Shown here in pieces: positions 1-8,153 of a stretch of 64,000 bases of DNA; positions within the stretch are counted from its first letter, which is position 1; each line of letters starts with the position of its first letter. The stretch covers positions 1,860,001 to 1,924,000 of the forward strand of contig NC_015064.1 in the NCBI RefSeq assembly GCF_000178975.2, written 5' to 3'. Source of the stretch: Granulicella tundricola MP5ACTX9. Its GTDB lineage: Bacteria > Acidobacteriota > Terriglobia > Terriglobales > Acidobacteriaceae. A program made the position numbers and the translations under genes. The notes beneath the pieces were generated by a model. It saw nothing but the letters and a program-made list of their open reading frames with translations, did not search any database and had not been told where the DNA came from.

Positions 1-784
1 AGAGCGAGATCTCAGTCTCCCGAAGCTGCTGCACAAGGTCAAGAAAGTCCTCCGGGAAGTTGGTCTCGAACGCTACCACAAACTCCTGGTCGTCGATCCC
101 GAACGAGTACGTCGTATTCAGCTTCACGCGCGGATACATCAGGCCGATGCGGATATGCTCATCCATCAACCGCTTCCGCTCCGTCGCGCTCAGCAGATAC
201 CACGGACGTGTCTTCCAGAACGGATAGATGAAAATGTACTTCTGCCCGCCGGGCCGGATCGCGCCGCGGCCTTCGCCTTCACTCTCGTCCGGACGATCGA
301 TCTGGTACTGCGACCGCTTCGTCATCGCCAGGAAGTTATGCGGAGAGTCGAGATACCCGCCCAGCGGCGTGCTCATCAGCTCACTGCGCATCTGGTTCAG
401 CTCATCGATCGCATAGCCGATGGACCAAACGCACATATCCACATCGCCCCGTGTGCCCACGGTGGAGTAGGTCAGCGAAAGAAACTCACCCGGCTTGTTC
501 CACCGGTTGAGCACTTCAACAAACGCATCCTTATGCGCCTGCTTTTCATGGGCCGGGAGCCGACGCCACTTCGGTTGAACTTTGTAGAAGCTGAAGCAGA
601 CGATCTGCCGCTTGGCAGGAGGCCCTTCCTTGTGCGCGCCATACGGACTGGCCGGACGAGCCACCGGCTCAACACCCGCACCTTCAGGCCGATAAGCCGG
701 GCGCTCGCCCGACGCCGATGCAATTGCTTTCTCTGTCACTCTGCGCTCCGGTACTTCATTCTTGGGAGGGATGAAATCTGCCAT
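1..784 (-). CDS. chdC: Coproheme decarboxylase / chlorite dismutase-like protein (C-terminus cut by window edge)
   Basis: Translated leftward from ATG at 784, the frame is open to the window edge (261 residues seen). In this family coproheme III is oxidatively decarboxylated to heme b, the last step of the coproporphyrin-dependent heme route. Visible landmarks are the YIFIYPFWKTR block at residues 183-193, holding the presumed catalytic Tyr187 and Lys191 (the Y-P-x-x-K pattern), the proximal heme ligand His210 in MDEHIRIG, and the family block YSFGIDDQEFVVAFE at 226-240. Residues 1-55 are a Pro/Ala-rich extension with no family match. It is divergent from the DedA gene. Heme made here could feed the cytochrome c maturation genes at 9.6-12.5 kb (inference). 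Confidence 0.85.
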   Translation of the reverse strand, partial: MADFIPPKNEVPERRVTEKAIASASGERPAYRPEGAGVEPVARPASPYGAHKEGPPAKRQIVCFSFYKVQPKWRRLPAHEKQAHKDAFVEVLNRWNKPGEFLSLTYSTVGTRGDVDMCVWSIGYAIDELNQMRSELMSTPLGGYLDSPHNFLAMTKRSQYQIDRPDESEGEGRGAIRPGGQKYIFIYPFWKTRPWYLLSATERKRLMDEHIRIGLMYPRVKLNTTYSFGIDDQEFVVAFETNFPEDFLDLVQQLRETEISL

Positions 785-872
785 AACCGCTGTATCCTCT
801 GTATCCTCGATATCGTCTTTTCAATAGCCTAACAATCATTCGACGCTATCGCAGCAGCTATACTGCACCAGC

Positions 873-1493
873 ATGTCTGAAAAAATCATTGCCCTCCTGA
901 TTGCCGCCATCGCCGCCGGCGGCTACGCCAGCGTAGTCCTGCTCATGGCTCTCCAATCGGCCTGCGTTCCCATCCCGTCTGAGGTCATCATGCCCTTCGC
1001 CGGGTACGCCCTGGCCCACTCTCAGATGGACCTCATCATCCTGGCGACGCTGGCCTCCTTCGCCTCCAACCTAGGCTCGATTCCCGCATACTGGGCCGGT
1101 GCCAAAGGCGGACGCCCGATGGTCGAAAAATACGGCAGCTACGTCCTGCTCAGCCATCATGACCTGGACCTCGTCGACGGCTTCTTCGTGCGTTTCGGCT
1201 CTATGGCCGTATTGATCGGACGGATGCTCCCCATCGTTCGCACGTTCATCGCCTTCCCCGCGGGCGTGGCGAAGATGAACCAGTTCCGCTTCCACCTCTA
1301 TACCTTCATCGGCTCGTGGCCCTGGTGCTACGCGCTGGCGTACATCGGGATGAAGCTGGGCCGGCAGTTTGAGACCAATCCGGCCTTCAAATCGGCCTTC
1401 CACCGCTTTCATCTGGGCGTGGAAGCCTTCCTGCTGGTCGGAATCATCTGGTTCGTCGCCTCCCACTGGAAGAACCGCATCCGCACCGCGTAA
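873..1493 (+). CDS. DedA/VTT family membrane protein
   Basis: A 206-residue polytopic inner-membrane protein of the DedA (SNARE-associated/VTT) family, whose members act in membrane homeostasis and lipid flipping. The N-terminal re-entrant motif (ALQSACVPIPSEVIMPFAG, about residues 26-44) has the usual P-x-P-[ST]-E pattern and is followed by a conserved central region with GRMLPIVRTF near residues 115-124. Three to four hydrophobic segments follow, and the protein ends in a basic tail (HWKNRIRTA). Length is normal for the family. It stands alone, divergent from the coproheme decarboxylase gene, with 88 bases between the starts. A second DedA gene lies at 57.9-58.5 kb. The substrate cannot be told from sequence. 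Confidence 0.85.
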   Translation: MSEKIIALLIAAIAAGGYASVVLLMALQSACVPIPSEVIMPFAGYALAHSQMDLIILATLASFASNLGSIPAYWAGAKGGRPMVEKYGSYVLLSHHDLDLVDGFFVRFGSMAVLIGRMLPIVRTFIAFPAGVAKMNQFRFHLYTFIGSWPWCYALAYIGMKLGRQFETNPAFKSAFHRFHLGVEAFLLVGIIWFVASHWKNRIRTA

Positions 1494-1616
1494 CCAGCGT
1501 ACTTTTCGATACCCGCACAATTACCACACCATGTTTGCACCCACCATCCCCAATAAGCGATACTTAACCGTTCCGCATCAACCGGAAAATCGCATTGGAA
1601 GAAGGGTCTTGCCCGC

Positions 1617-2957
1617 ATGTCTAACACCCCCGCCGCGAACACTGAAGCGGCCAGCATCAAGCCTCACACTGGAAAACTTGGCGTCATGATTCCCGGCATG
1701 GGAGCCGTCGCCACCACCCTCATCGCAGGCGTCGAAGCCATCCGCCGCGGTCTCGCCAAGCCCATCGGCTCCCTGACGCAGATGGGAACCATCCGCCTCG
1801 GCAAGCGCACGGACAACAACTCCCCGCTCATCAAGGACTTTGCCGGCCTCTGCCCGCTGGAAGACCTGGTCTTCACCGGCTGGGATATCTTCGGCGGCAA
1901 CCTCTACGACGCAGCCAAGACCGCACAGGTGCTCGACCGCGACCAGCTTGAAGAGATCCGTCCCTTCCTCGAGTCCATCGAGCCCATGCCCGCCGTCTTC
2001 GACCAGCACTACGTCAAGCGCCTCACGGGCCAGAAGATCAAAGTCGGCAAGAACAAGTGCGATCTCGCCAACCAGATCCGCAACGACATCGCCGAGTTCA
2101 AGACCAAGACCGATCGCCAGATCATGATCTGGTGCGGCTCCACCGAGATCTATCTCGAGCAGACCGCCGTCCACCAGACCCTCGAAGCCTTCGAGAAGGG
2201 TCTCGTCGACAACGACCCCGGCATCTCCCCCTCGATGATGTACGCCTGGGCCGCCCTCAAGGAAGGCATTCCCTTCGCCAACGGCGCACCCAACCTCACC
2301 GTCGACATTCCTGCCCTGCAGGAGCTCTCGAAGAAGATGAACGCACCCATCTGCGGCAAGGACTTCAAGACCGGCCAGACCTTCATCAAGACGGTTCTCG
2401 CGCCTGCCTTCAAGACCCGCATGCTCGGCGTAGCGGGCTGGTATTCGACGAACATCCTCGGCAACCGCGACGGCGAAGTCCTCGACGATCCCGAATCCTT
2501 CAAGACCAAGGAAGTCTCGAAGCTCGGCGTATTGGAACACATCTTCCAGCCTGAGCTTCACCCTGACCTGTACAAGGATCTTTACCACAAGGTTCGCATC
2601 AACTATTACCCGCCCCGTGGTGATAATAAAGAGGGTTGGGATAACATCGATATCTTCGGTTGGCTCGGCTACCCGATGCAGATCAAGGTTGACTTCCTCT
2701 GCCGCGACTCCATCCTTGCCGCTCCGCTGGCGCTCGACCTGGTCCTCTTCATGGACCTCGCCGCCCGCTCGGAGAAGCTGAAGGGAATCGGCATCCAGGA
2801 GTGGCTCAGCTTCTACTTCAAGGACCCTGACACCGCCCCCGGCGTCTACCCGGAGCACGATCTCTTCATCCAGTCCATGAAGCTGAAGAACACCCTCCGC
2901 CACATCATGGGCCAGGACCTCATCACCCACCTCGGCCTCGACTACTACGGCGACTAA
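1617..2957 (+). CDS. ino1: Myo-inositol-1-phosphate synthase
   Basis: A 446-residue cytosolic NAD-dependent enzyme converting glucose-6-phosphate to inositol-1-phosphate, the entry to inositol lipids and other inositol compounds. The dinucleotide-binding glycine-rich loop (GVMIPGMGAVATTLIAG) lies at residues 22-38. The family blocks with NNSPLIKDFAG (about 68-78) and NILGNRDGEVLDDPESFKTK (about 280-299) are present. The length fits the prokaryotic/actinobacterial-type enzyme. It is a single gene, separated by a shared hairpin terminator from the convergent engB. A 450-codon open frame on the opposite strand is a composition artefact. Confidence 0.9.
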   Translation: MSNTPAANTEAASIKPHTGKLGVMIPGMGAVATTLIAGVEAIRRGLAKPIGSLTQMGTIRLGKRTDNNSPLIKDFAGLCPLEDLVFTGWDIFGGNLYDAAKTAQVLDRDQLEEIRPFLESIEPMPAVFDQHYVKRLTGQKIKVGKNKCDLANQIRNDIAEFKTKTDRQIMIWCGSTEIYLEQTAVHQTLEAFEKGLVDNDPGISPSMMYAWAALKEGIPFANGAPNLTVDIPALQELSKKMNAPICGKDFKTGQTFIKTVLAPAFKTRMLGVAGWYSTNILGNRDGEVLDDPESFKTKEVSKLGVLEHIFQPELHPDLYKDLYHKVRINYYPPRGDNKEGWDNIDIFGWLGYPMQIKVDFLCRDSILAAPLALDLVLFMDLAARSEKLKGIGIQEWLSFYFKDPDTAPGVYPEHDLFIQSMKLKNTLRHIMGQDLITHLGLDYYGD

Positions 2958-2979
2958 TCCTCGCTGCTCAAAACAGAAA

Positions 2980-3012
2980 GGCCCGAGGGAACATCCTCGG
3001 GCCTTTGTGTTT
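2980..3012. terminator. Bidirectional hairpin terminator between ino1 and engB
   Basis: A perfect 9-bp stem GGCCCGAGG / CCTCGGGCC with a 6-base loop is followed on the + strand by a T-rich tract (TTTGTGTTT) and on the - strand by TTTCTGTTTT. It sits between two convergent genes, so it probably serves both. Confidence 0.85.
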
Positions 3013-3026
3013 GCACTGAACTCGGC

Positions 3027-3638
3027 CTACTCCATTACACTCTGCAACCGGCTCCAAAGCTCTTTCGTCCCGGCCTCGGTCTTCGTCGAAACCGGCAGAA
3101 TCTCGCTCACTCCATGCGCCTTCTTCAGCGCAGCCAGCGACTTCGCCAGCACATTCCCAGAAATCCTATCCGACTTGGTCCCCACCACCAGGTAAGGCTT
3201 CAGCATCGCCTTGAAGAACTCGATCAACTGCGAGTCGTTCGGCTGCGGAGGAATATTCGTATCCACCAGGCAAACCGCCAGCGCCAGCGTCTCCCGCTCA
3301 GCCAGATAGGGCTCGATAAACGAAGGCCACTCCGCGGAGATCGACCGCGAGATCTTGGCATACCCATACCCCGGCAGATCGGCAAAGATCATGCTTGGGC
3401 GAATCTTCTTCTTATCGCCCGACCCCTCATGCAGCGCAAAGAAGTTGATCGCCCGCGTCCGTCCCGGCGTGGAGGAGGTATGAGCCTGCTTGGACCCCAG
3501 CAGCGCATTGATCAGCGAGCTCTTGCCCACATTGGACCGGCCCAGAAAAGCGATCTCAGGCGCGTTATATGTCTTCGCCTCAACAGGGAAGTGCGCCTCG
3601 TTCGTCGCCGACAACATAAATTCAGGTGTAAACCGCAT
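3027..3638 (-). CDS. engB: Ribosome biogenesis GTP-binding protein EngB (YsxC/YihA)
   Basis: A 203-residue GTPase needed for late assembly of the large ribosomal subunit in well-studied bacteria. All G motifs are visible: P-loop GRSNVGKS at 33-40, the switch region TPGRTRAINFF around 57-67, DLPG at 87-90 and TKSD at 154-157. The C-terminal SxK-type block (LPVSTKTEAG) is also present. Length is typical. It is transcribed leftward, convergent with ino1. Confidence 0.93.
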   Translation of the reverse strand: MRFTPEFMLSATNEAHFPVEAKTYNAPEIAFLGRSNVGKSSLINALLGSKQAHTSSTPGRTRAINFFALHEGSGDKKKIRPSMIFADLPGYGYAKISRSISAEWPSFIEPYLAERETLALAVCLVDTNIPPQPNDSQLIEFFKAMLKPYLVVGTKSDRISGNVLAKSLAALKKAHGVSEILPVSTKTEAGTKELWSRLQSVME

Positions 3639-3663
3639 CTGCTAAGTGTACCGCCCTACACAG

Positions 3664-3703
3664 ATAAAACGGCTGCAAGCTCAATCCATCGAGCCCGCAG
3701 CCG
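3664..3703 (-). terminator. Hairpin terminator for the leftward lipoprotein gene
   Basis: Read on the - strand, CGGCTGC + GGGCTC pairs with GAGCTT + GCAGCCG (one G-T pair) around an 8-base loop and is followed directly by TTTTAT. It lies 24 bases past the stop of the 3727-4593 gene. Confidence 0.75.
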
Positions 3704-3726
3704 CCAAATCCTGTCTTGATCTTCCT

Positions 3727-4593
3727 CTACCGAGTCAGCGAACTCCGCAGCCGGAAGGTAATGACCGACTCCGAAGCAATCACCACATCGCGATTGCCCG
3801 TATAAGCGCCAGCCGCCGTACCTGCGCCCGCACCCGCCAGGCCGCCGATCAACGCGCCCTTGCCACCGCCTGCCAGGCCGCCGATGATCGCGCCAAGTCC
3901 TCCGCCGCCGCCGATAAAGCCAGCTGTCCGCTTCCCGCGTCCCGGGCTCACCTTCTCGTACTCGCTGGACGAGACGTGATCGCGCCCGATGGCTGTGAGT
4001 TCGATTCCAAGATCGCCCGCACCCTTGAACCGGCCCTTACCTTTGGCCGCAACCACCTCACCCGAAACGGGCGTTCCGGAAGCAAACACCGTCTGCCCGT
4101 GATACACCAGCGGCCTCTCCAGCACGCCGTTCCAACGGTCCCCAACCTCGTTCCGGCTCGCCGCCAGCCCGCCGTTGAGCCGAACCGTAACGGGCGTTCC
4201 CGCAGGAACCGTCAACCGCACTGGAGGCGGAGGAGCCTCAGGAGTCATCGCCATCGCAGGGCCAGCCGTCATGGCGGGGCCAGGCGTCATCGCTGCAGGC
4301 GCAGGCTGTTGAGAAGCGGGAGCGGGTGCGGGAGTCGGCACCGTCCCAGGCGGCACGGTCACGGCCTGGTTTGGAGCCGGAGCCACACCGCTGGAAGCCG
4401 GAGGCGTCACGCCCGCAGGGTAGGTAATCGAGCCGTCAGGATTCGTAATCGACCCATCCAGGTTCCGGATCCCCACCGGTGCCGGAGCCTTCTTCGTGCA
4501 GCCCACCTCCATCATCATCGTCCCGCTCAGCAGACATACTGCAGCAAACTTCAGCCCCACACTTCCATGCATCCAGACACTCTTCGTCATCAC
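3727..4593 (-). CDS. Putative lipoprotein with Pro/Ala linker and glycine-zipper C-terminus
   Basis: A 288-residue exported protein of unknown function; a second Met at residue 2 is an equally good start. An N-terminal hydrophobic segment ends at Cys32 (MEVGC), a plausible but not ideal lipobox. Residues about 36-130 hold two NPDGSIT-like units and a long low-complexity Pro/Ala/Met linker. Residues about 130-215 form a compact domain (RLTVPAGTPVTVRLNG, VFASGTPVSGEVV). Residues about 218-262 are a Gly-rich membrane-inserting zipper (GGGGGLGAIIGGLAGG and repeats), followed by a beta-like tail. The gene at 20237-21178 has the same architecture, so the two look like paralogues. A structural envelope role is inference. 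Confidence 0.7.
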   Translation of the reverse strand: MMTKSVWMHGSVGLKFAAVCLLSGTMMMEVGCTKKAPAPVGIRNLDGSITNPDGSITYPAGVTPPASSGVAPAPNQAVTVPPGTVPTPAPAPASQQPAPAAMTPGPAMTAGPAMAMTPEAPPPPVRLTVPAGTPVTVRLNGGLAASRNEVGDRWNGVLERPLVYHGQTVFASGTPVSGEVVAAKGKGRFKGAGDLGIELTAIGRDHVSSSEYEKVSPGRGKRTAGFIGGGGGLGAIIGGLAGGGKGALIGGLAGAGAGTAAGAYTGNRDVVIASESVITFRLRSSLTR

Positions 4594-4800
4594 GTTCTCC
4601 TGAAATTTTATCGACTCACCTTCCGTAAGACGCCCAAATCACGCTTCTGGAGGTCCGTCGCCAGCAACCACCATAAAGCAGTTATGCCGCTCATACGCCA
4701 GCACGCACAAAAAAGCTCCGCAACCTCTACGCATAACCTGCGTTCAATCTACCGAAGCTGCCTGCCGCAACCGCAGCGCAGTCCAGAGAAAGGGCTCAAC

Positions 4801-5121
4801 ATGAAACGTCTCCTGCTCCTCCCCGCCTTTGCGTCGCTTCTTCTCGTCGCCGGCTGTCACGACCACGCCTACTACGCACCGCCTCCGGCCTACGCCCCCA
4901 GCAATGCGCTCTTCGATCTCGCCGGTCGCAATGGCTTCCAGATGGGCGCACAGGACGGTGCGCGAGACTCCGGCAGCGGCTATCGCTTTGAGCCCCGCCG
5001 CACCCGCGCCTACCACGAGACCCCCGGCTACGACCCCGGCCTCGGACCCTTCGGCCCTTACCAGAACGCCTTCCGCAACTCCTACCTGCACGGCTATGAC
5101 ACCGGTTATTACCACCGGTAG
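4801..5121 (+). CDS. Small Tyr/Pro-rich lipoprotein
   Basis: A 106-residue protein beginning MKRLLLLPAF with a clear signal peptide and lipobox LVAGC, lipidated at Cys19. The mature part is rich in Tyr, Pro, Gly and Arg (YYAPPPAYAP; HGYDTGYYHR) and has no recognised domain. The frame is open far upstream, but the signal peptide fixes the start at 4801. It is divergent from the lipoprotein gene on the left. Probably an envelope-associated hypothetical protein; function unknown. Confidence 0.7.
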   Translation: MKRLLLLPAFASLLLVAGCHDHAYYAPPPAYAPSNALFDLAGRNGFQMGAQDGARDSGSGYRFEPRRTRAYHETPGYDPGLGPFGPYQNAFRNSYLHGYDTGYYHR

Positions 5122-5223
5122 TTCGTCTGAAGTGAAGCGCCATGATCGCCTTTGAGGTCTTCAACGGCGATTATGGCGCGACGCACCTGCCCCTCACCCC
5201 TATAATCGGTTCACCGCAACCAA

Positions 5224-7632
5224 GTGCAACCGCCCATGGGGACTCCGAGCACCACTCACCCAACGCGCCGAAGCCTGTGCCTCCTCATGGCGCTCGTCGT
5301 TCTGCTGCTCCCGTCGCAGGCACAAACGACCCAAGCCACCACCGTCCCCATCCTCTTGCCCTCCGGCCTCGTCTATGACGCGCAGGGCAATCTCTACCTC
5401 GCCGAAACCGCCGCCCACCTCATCCTGCGCGTCTCGCCTTCGGGAGCCCTGACCATAGTCGCCGGAACCGGAACCCAGGGCTACGCAGGCGACGGCACCC
5501 TCCCCACCCAGGCCTTACTCGACTCCCCCACCGCCCTCGCAATCACCCCCACAGGCGATCTCTACCTGGCCGACACTCACAACCACGCTATCCGCCGAAT
5601 CGACGCCGCAACCCAGATCATCACCACCGTCGCCGGCACCGGCACCCCCGGCCGCAGCCCGGACGGCACCCTCGCCACCAAAGCCCAACTCGACACCCCC
5701 ACCGCCATAGCCCTTGACTCCTCCCAGAACCTCTACATCGCAGACACCAGAAACCACATCATCCGCCGCGTCGACGCCACCACGCACCTCATCACCACCC
5801 TCGCCGGAACCGGCACCCAGGGCTTCTCCGGCGACGCAGGCCCAGCCCTCGCCGCCCAGATCGACACCCCCACCGGCCTCGCCCTCGACGCCTCCAACAA
5901 CCTCTACCTGGCCGACACCCACAACCACCGCATCCGCCGCATCGACGCCGTCACCCACATCATCACCACCATAGCCGGCAACGGCACCCCCGCATTCACC
6001 TCGGACAACATAGCCGCCACATCCGCCACCCTGTACCTCCCCCGAGGCATCACCCTCGACCCCTCCGGCAACCTCCTCATCGCAGACTCCGCCAACCACC
6101 GCATCCGCCGCATCGATGCCGTCACCGGCCTCATCACCACCCTTGCCGGCGACGGCACCCAGACCTACGCGGGCGACTCCACCCCCGCTACCACCGCCTC
6201 ACTCGACACCCCCCGCGCCATCGCTCTCTCGCCCGCCACCCTCCCCACCCTCACCGATACCGCCAACCAGCGCATCCGCCAAATCGATACCGCTGCCGTC
6301 ATCCATACCATCGCCGGCCTGGGCCTCACCCAGTCCAGCACCCTCCTCCTCACCGCCCCATCCACCATGGCCTATGGCACCGGCTCCGTCCTCGCCACCC
6401 TGGCCGCAAGCCCCGCCACCGGCCCCATCACCTTCTTCGAGACCTCGGGCTCACTCCCCCAAACCCTCTCCACCGTCCCGCTCAGCGCCAACTCCGCCAC
6501 CATGAGCACCGCCGCCTTCAACACCGGCACCCACCACATCGACGCCACCTACTCCGGCGACACCACCCACGCCGCAGCCCAATCCACGACCCTCGCCCTC
6601 ACCATCGCACCCGCCCAGCTCATCGCCACCCCAATCCCCATCAACCTCCTCTACGGCCAACCCATCCCAACCCTCACCGGCACTTACACCGGCGTCTTGC
6701 CTCAAGACGCCAACAAAGTCACCATCACCTATTCGACCCAAGCCACACCCATCTCAAACCCCTCGGCCTATCCCATCACGGCTACTCTCACCGGCAGCGG
6801 AGCAGGGAACTACACCCTCGCCACCGCACCCGCCGCCGTCACCATCACCAAGGCCCCCGCCACCCTCACCCTTACCTCACCCACCGCCACATCCTTCGCC
6901 ATCCACGCCGCCACCACAACCACCGGCACCCCGACAGGAACAGTCTCACTCCTCGACGGCCAAACCCCCATCGCCACCGCCACCCTCACCCCCACAGGCG
7001 ACGCCACCCTCACCCCATCCCTCACCGCCGGCGGCCACACCCTCACCGCCACCTACCCCGGCAACCCAGACTTCCTCCCCGCCACCTCCACCCCCACCGT
7101 CATCACCATCGCCCCCACCGCCGTAGCCGACTTCACCCTCGCCGCCACCGGTCAGACCACCCTCACCGTCCCCTCTGGCACCGCCGCCGCCTTCTCCTTC
7201 GCCACCACACCCGTCAACGGCACTCTGTCGAGCCCCATCCAACTCTCCGCCTCCGGTCTCCCCACCGGCGCCACCGCAAGCTTCAACCCGGCTTATCTGC
7301 CTCCCGGCGGCTCCATCAACGCCTTCATCCTCACCATCCAGACGCCCAAGCTCGCGCACCTCACCCCACTCTTCCCACCCAGGACCGTCGTACTTTTAGC
7401 GATTGCCATGCCACTCCTGTTGCTGCGCAGACGCCGCATCCATACGCTCATCCCAGCGATCCTAGCCACCCTGCTCCTCGCCACCACCACAGCCTGCGGA
7501 GACCGAACCAACCTTTCCGCCGCAACCTCAGTCCCCACCCGGACCTACACGATCACCGTCACCGGCACAGCCACGGCCGTCACCGGAGCCACCCTCCAGC
7601 ACACCGCCACGGTCACGCTCAATCTGCAATAA
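5224..7632 (+). CDS. Exported NHL-propeller / Ig-like repeat protein
   Basis: An 802-residue exported protein; the start could also be the Met at 5236. After a signal peptide (SLCLLMALVVLLLPSQA, about 17-33) there are six NHL-type repeats of about 55 residues (residues about 41-375), each with a core like NLYLADTHNHRIRRID, enough for a six-bladed propeller. Next come an Ig-like (Big_3-type) domain (about 380-465), an MBG-type domain (about 466-545) and another Ig-like domain (about 546-635). Near the C-terminus, two hydrophobic segments separated by RRRR are followed by a lipobox-like TTTAC and a Thr-rich tail. A surface adhesin or binding role is inference. Confidence 0.8.
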   Translation: MQPPMGTPSTTHPTRRSLCLLMALVVLLLPSQAQTTQATTVPILLPSGLVYDAQGNLYLAETAAHLILRVSPSGALTIVAGTGTQGYAGDGTLPTQALLDSPTALAITPTGDLYLADTHNHAIRRIDAATQIITTVAGTGTPGRSPDGTLATKAQLDTPTAIALDSSQNLYIADTRNHIIRRVDATTHLITTLAGTGTQGFSGDAGPALAAQIDTPTGLALDASNNLYLADTHNHRIRRIDAVTHIITTIAGNGTPAFTSDNIAATSATLYLPRGITLDPSGNLLIADSANHRIRRIDAVTGLITTLAGDGTQTYAGDSTPATTASLDTPRAIALSPATLPTLTDTANQRIRQIDTAAVIHTIAGLGLTQSSTLLLTAPSTMAYGTGSVLATLAASPATGPITFFETSGSLPQTLSTVPLSANSATMSTAAFNTGTHHIDATYSGDTTHAAAQSTTLALTIAPAQLIATPIPINLLYGQPIPTLTGTYTGVLPQDANKVTITYSTQATPISNPSAYPITATLTGSGAGNYTLATAPAAVTITKAPATLTLTSPTATSFAIHAATTTTGTPTGTVSLLDGQTPIATATLTPTGDATLTPSLTAGGHTLTATYPGNPDFLPATSTPTVITIAPTAVADFTLAATGQTTLTVPSGTAAAFSFATTPVNGTLSSPIQLSASGLPTGATASFNPAYLPPGGSINAFILTIQTPKLAHLTPLFPPRTVVLLAIAMPLLLLRRRRIHTLIPAILATLLLATTTACGDRTNLSAATSVPTRTYTITVTGTATAVTGATLQHTATVTLNLQ

Positions 7633-7643
7633 GAGAAGCTGAG

Positions 7644-8153
7644 TTACGCGGCCTTGTTCTCCGTCCCGCCCAGCTCACGCGACATCAGAAACACCACGCC
7701 CAGCCCGCACAGCAGCACGAAACCCTCCACCCGCTCCGACCGCTTATGCAGCCGGTCAAAGTGCACGCGCGCCGGATGATCCACGCTGACGGAGCTGATA
7801 TCCCCGTTCGCGCGCCCACGATCCACCTCCATTGCAGGCAGAACATTCCACTGCAGGTAAGCGGTAGCCAGCACCATCACCCCGGCCAGCAGAAACTCCA
7901 TCTCGTAGCGCCCACGCACCTTCATCGGTGCCTGCGAGAACATGACCCCGGTCACAGCCAGGAACAGCGCACCGCAGATCAGCCCCAGCACATGCAGTTC
8001 CCGCAGCGCTGCCCCTACGATCGATCCCGCCAGCGATACTGTAGGCAACACGGAGAACGCCGTCGGGGCCAGCACGAACGCAAAGAAGATCAGTCCGCCC
8101 ACCCAGATCACCATTGCGATGAGTTGTCCCAGCCGCAGCGCCTGGTTCATCAC
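7644..8153 (-). CDS. DUF4149-family integral membrane protein
   Basis: A 169-residue, four-helix membrane protein. The N-terminal block (LGQLIAMVIWVGGLIFFAFVLAP, about 7-29) with its W-x-G-G pattern is typical of DUF4149/TMEM205-like proteins, whose biochemical role is not established. It is the last gene of the leftward ccm operon and overlaps the gene upstream by 4 bases (ATGA), so the two are probably translationally coupled. It ends 11 bases from the convergent NHL gene. Confidence 0.75.
   Translation of the reverse strand: MMNQALRLGQLIAMVIWVGGLIFFAFVLAPTAFSVLPTVSLAGSIVGAALRELHVLGLICGALFLAVTGVMFSQAPMKVRGRYEMEFLLAGVMVLATAYLQWNVLPAMEVDRGRANGDISSVSVDHPARVHFDRLHKRSERVEGFVLLCGLGVVFLMSRELGGTENKAA

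Noticed and set aside
1578-2930. 450-codon open frame antisense to the inositol-phosphate synthase
   Set aside because: No family features, acidic Val/Gly/Asp-rich composition typical of a mirror frame of a C-ending-codon gene, and the opposite strand carries an unmistakable enzyme.
3646-4800. N-terminal 385-codon extension of the small lipoprotein at 4801
   Set aside because: Runs antisense through another lipoprotein gene; the signal peptide and lipobox place the start at 4801.
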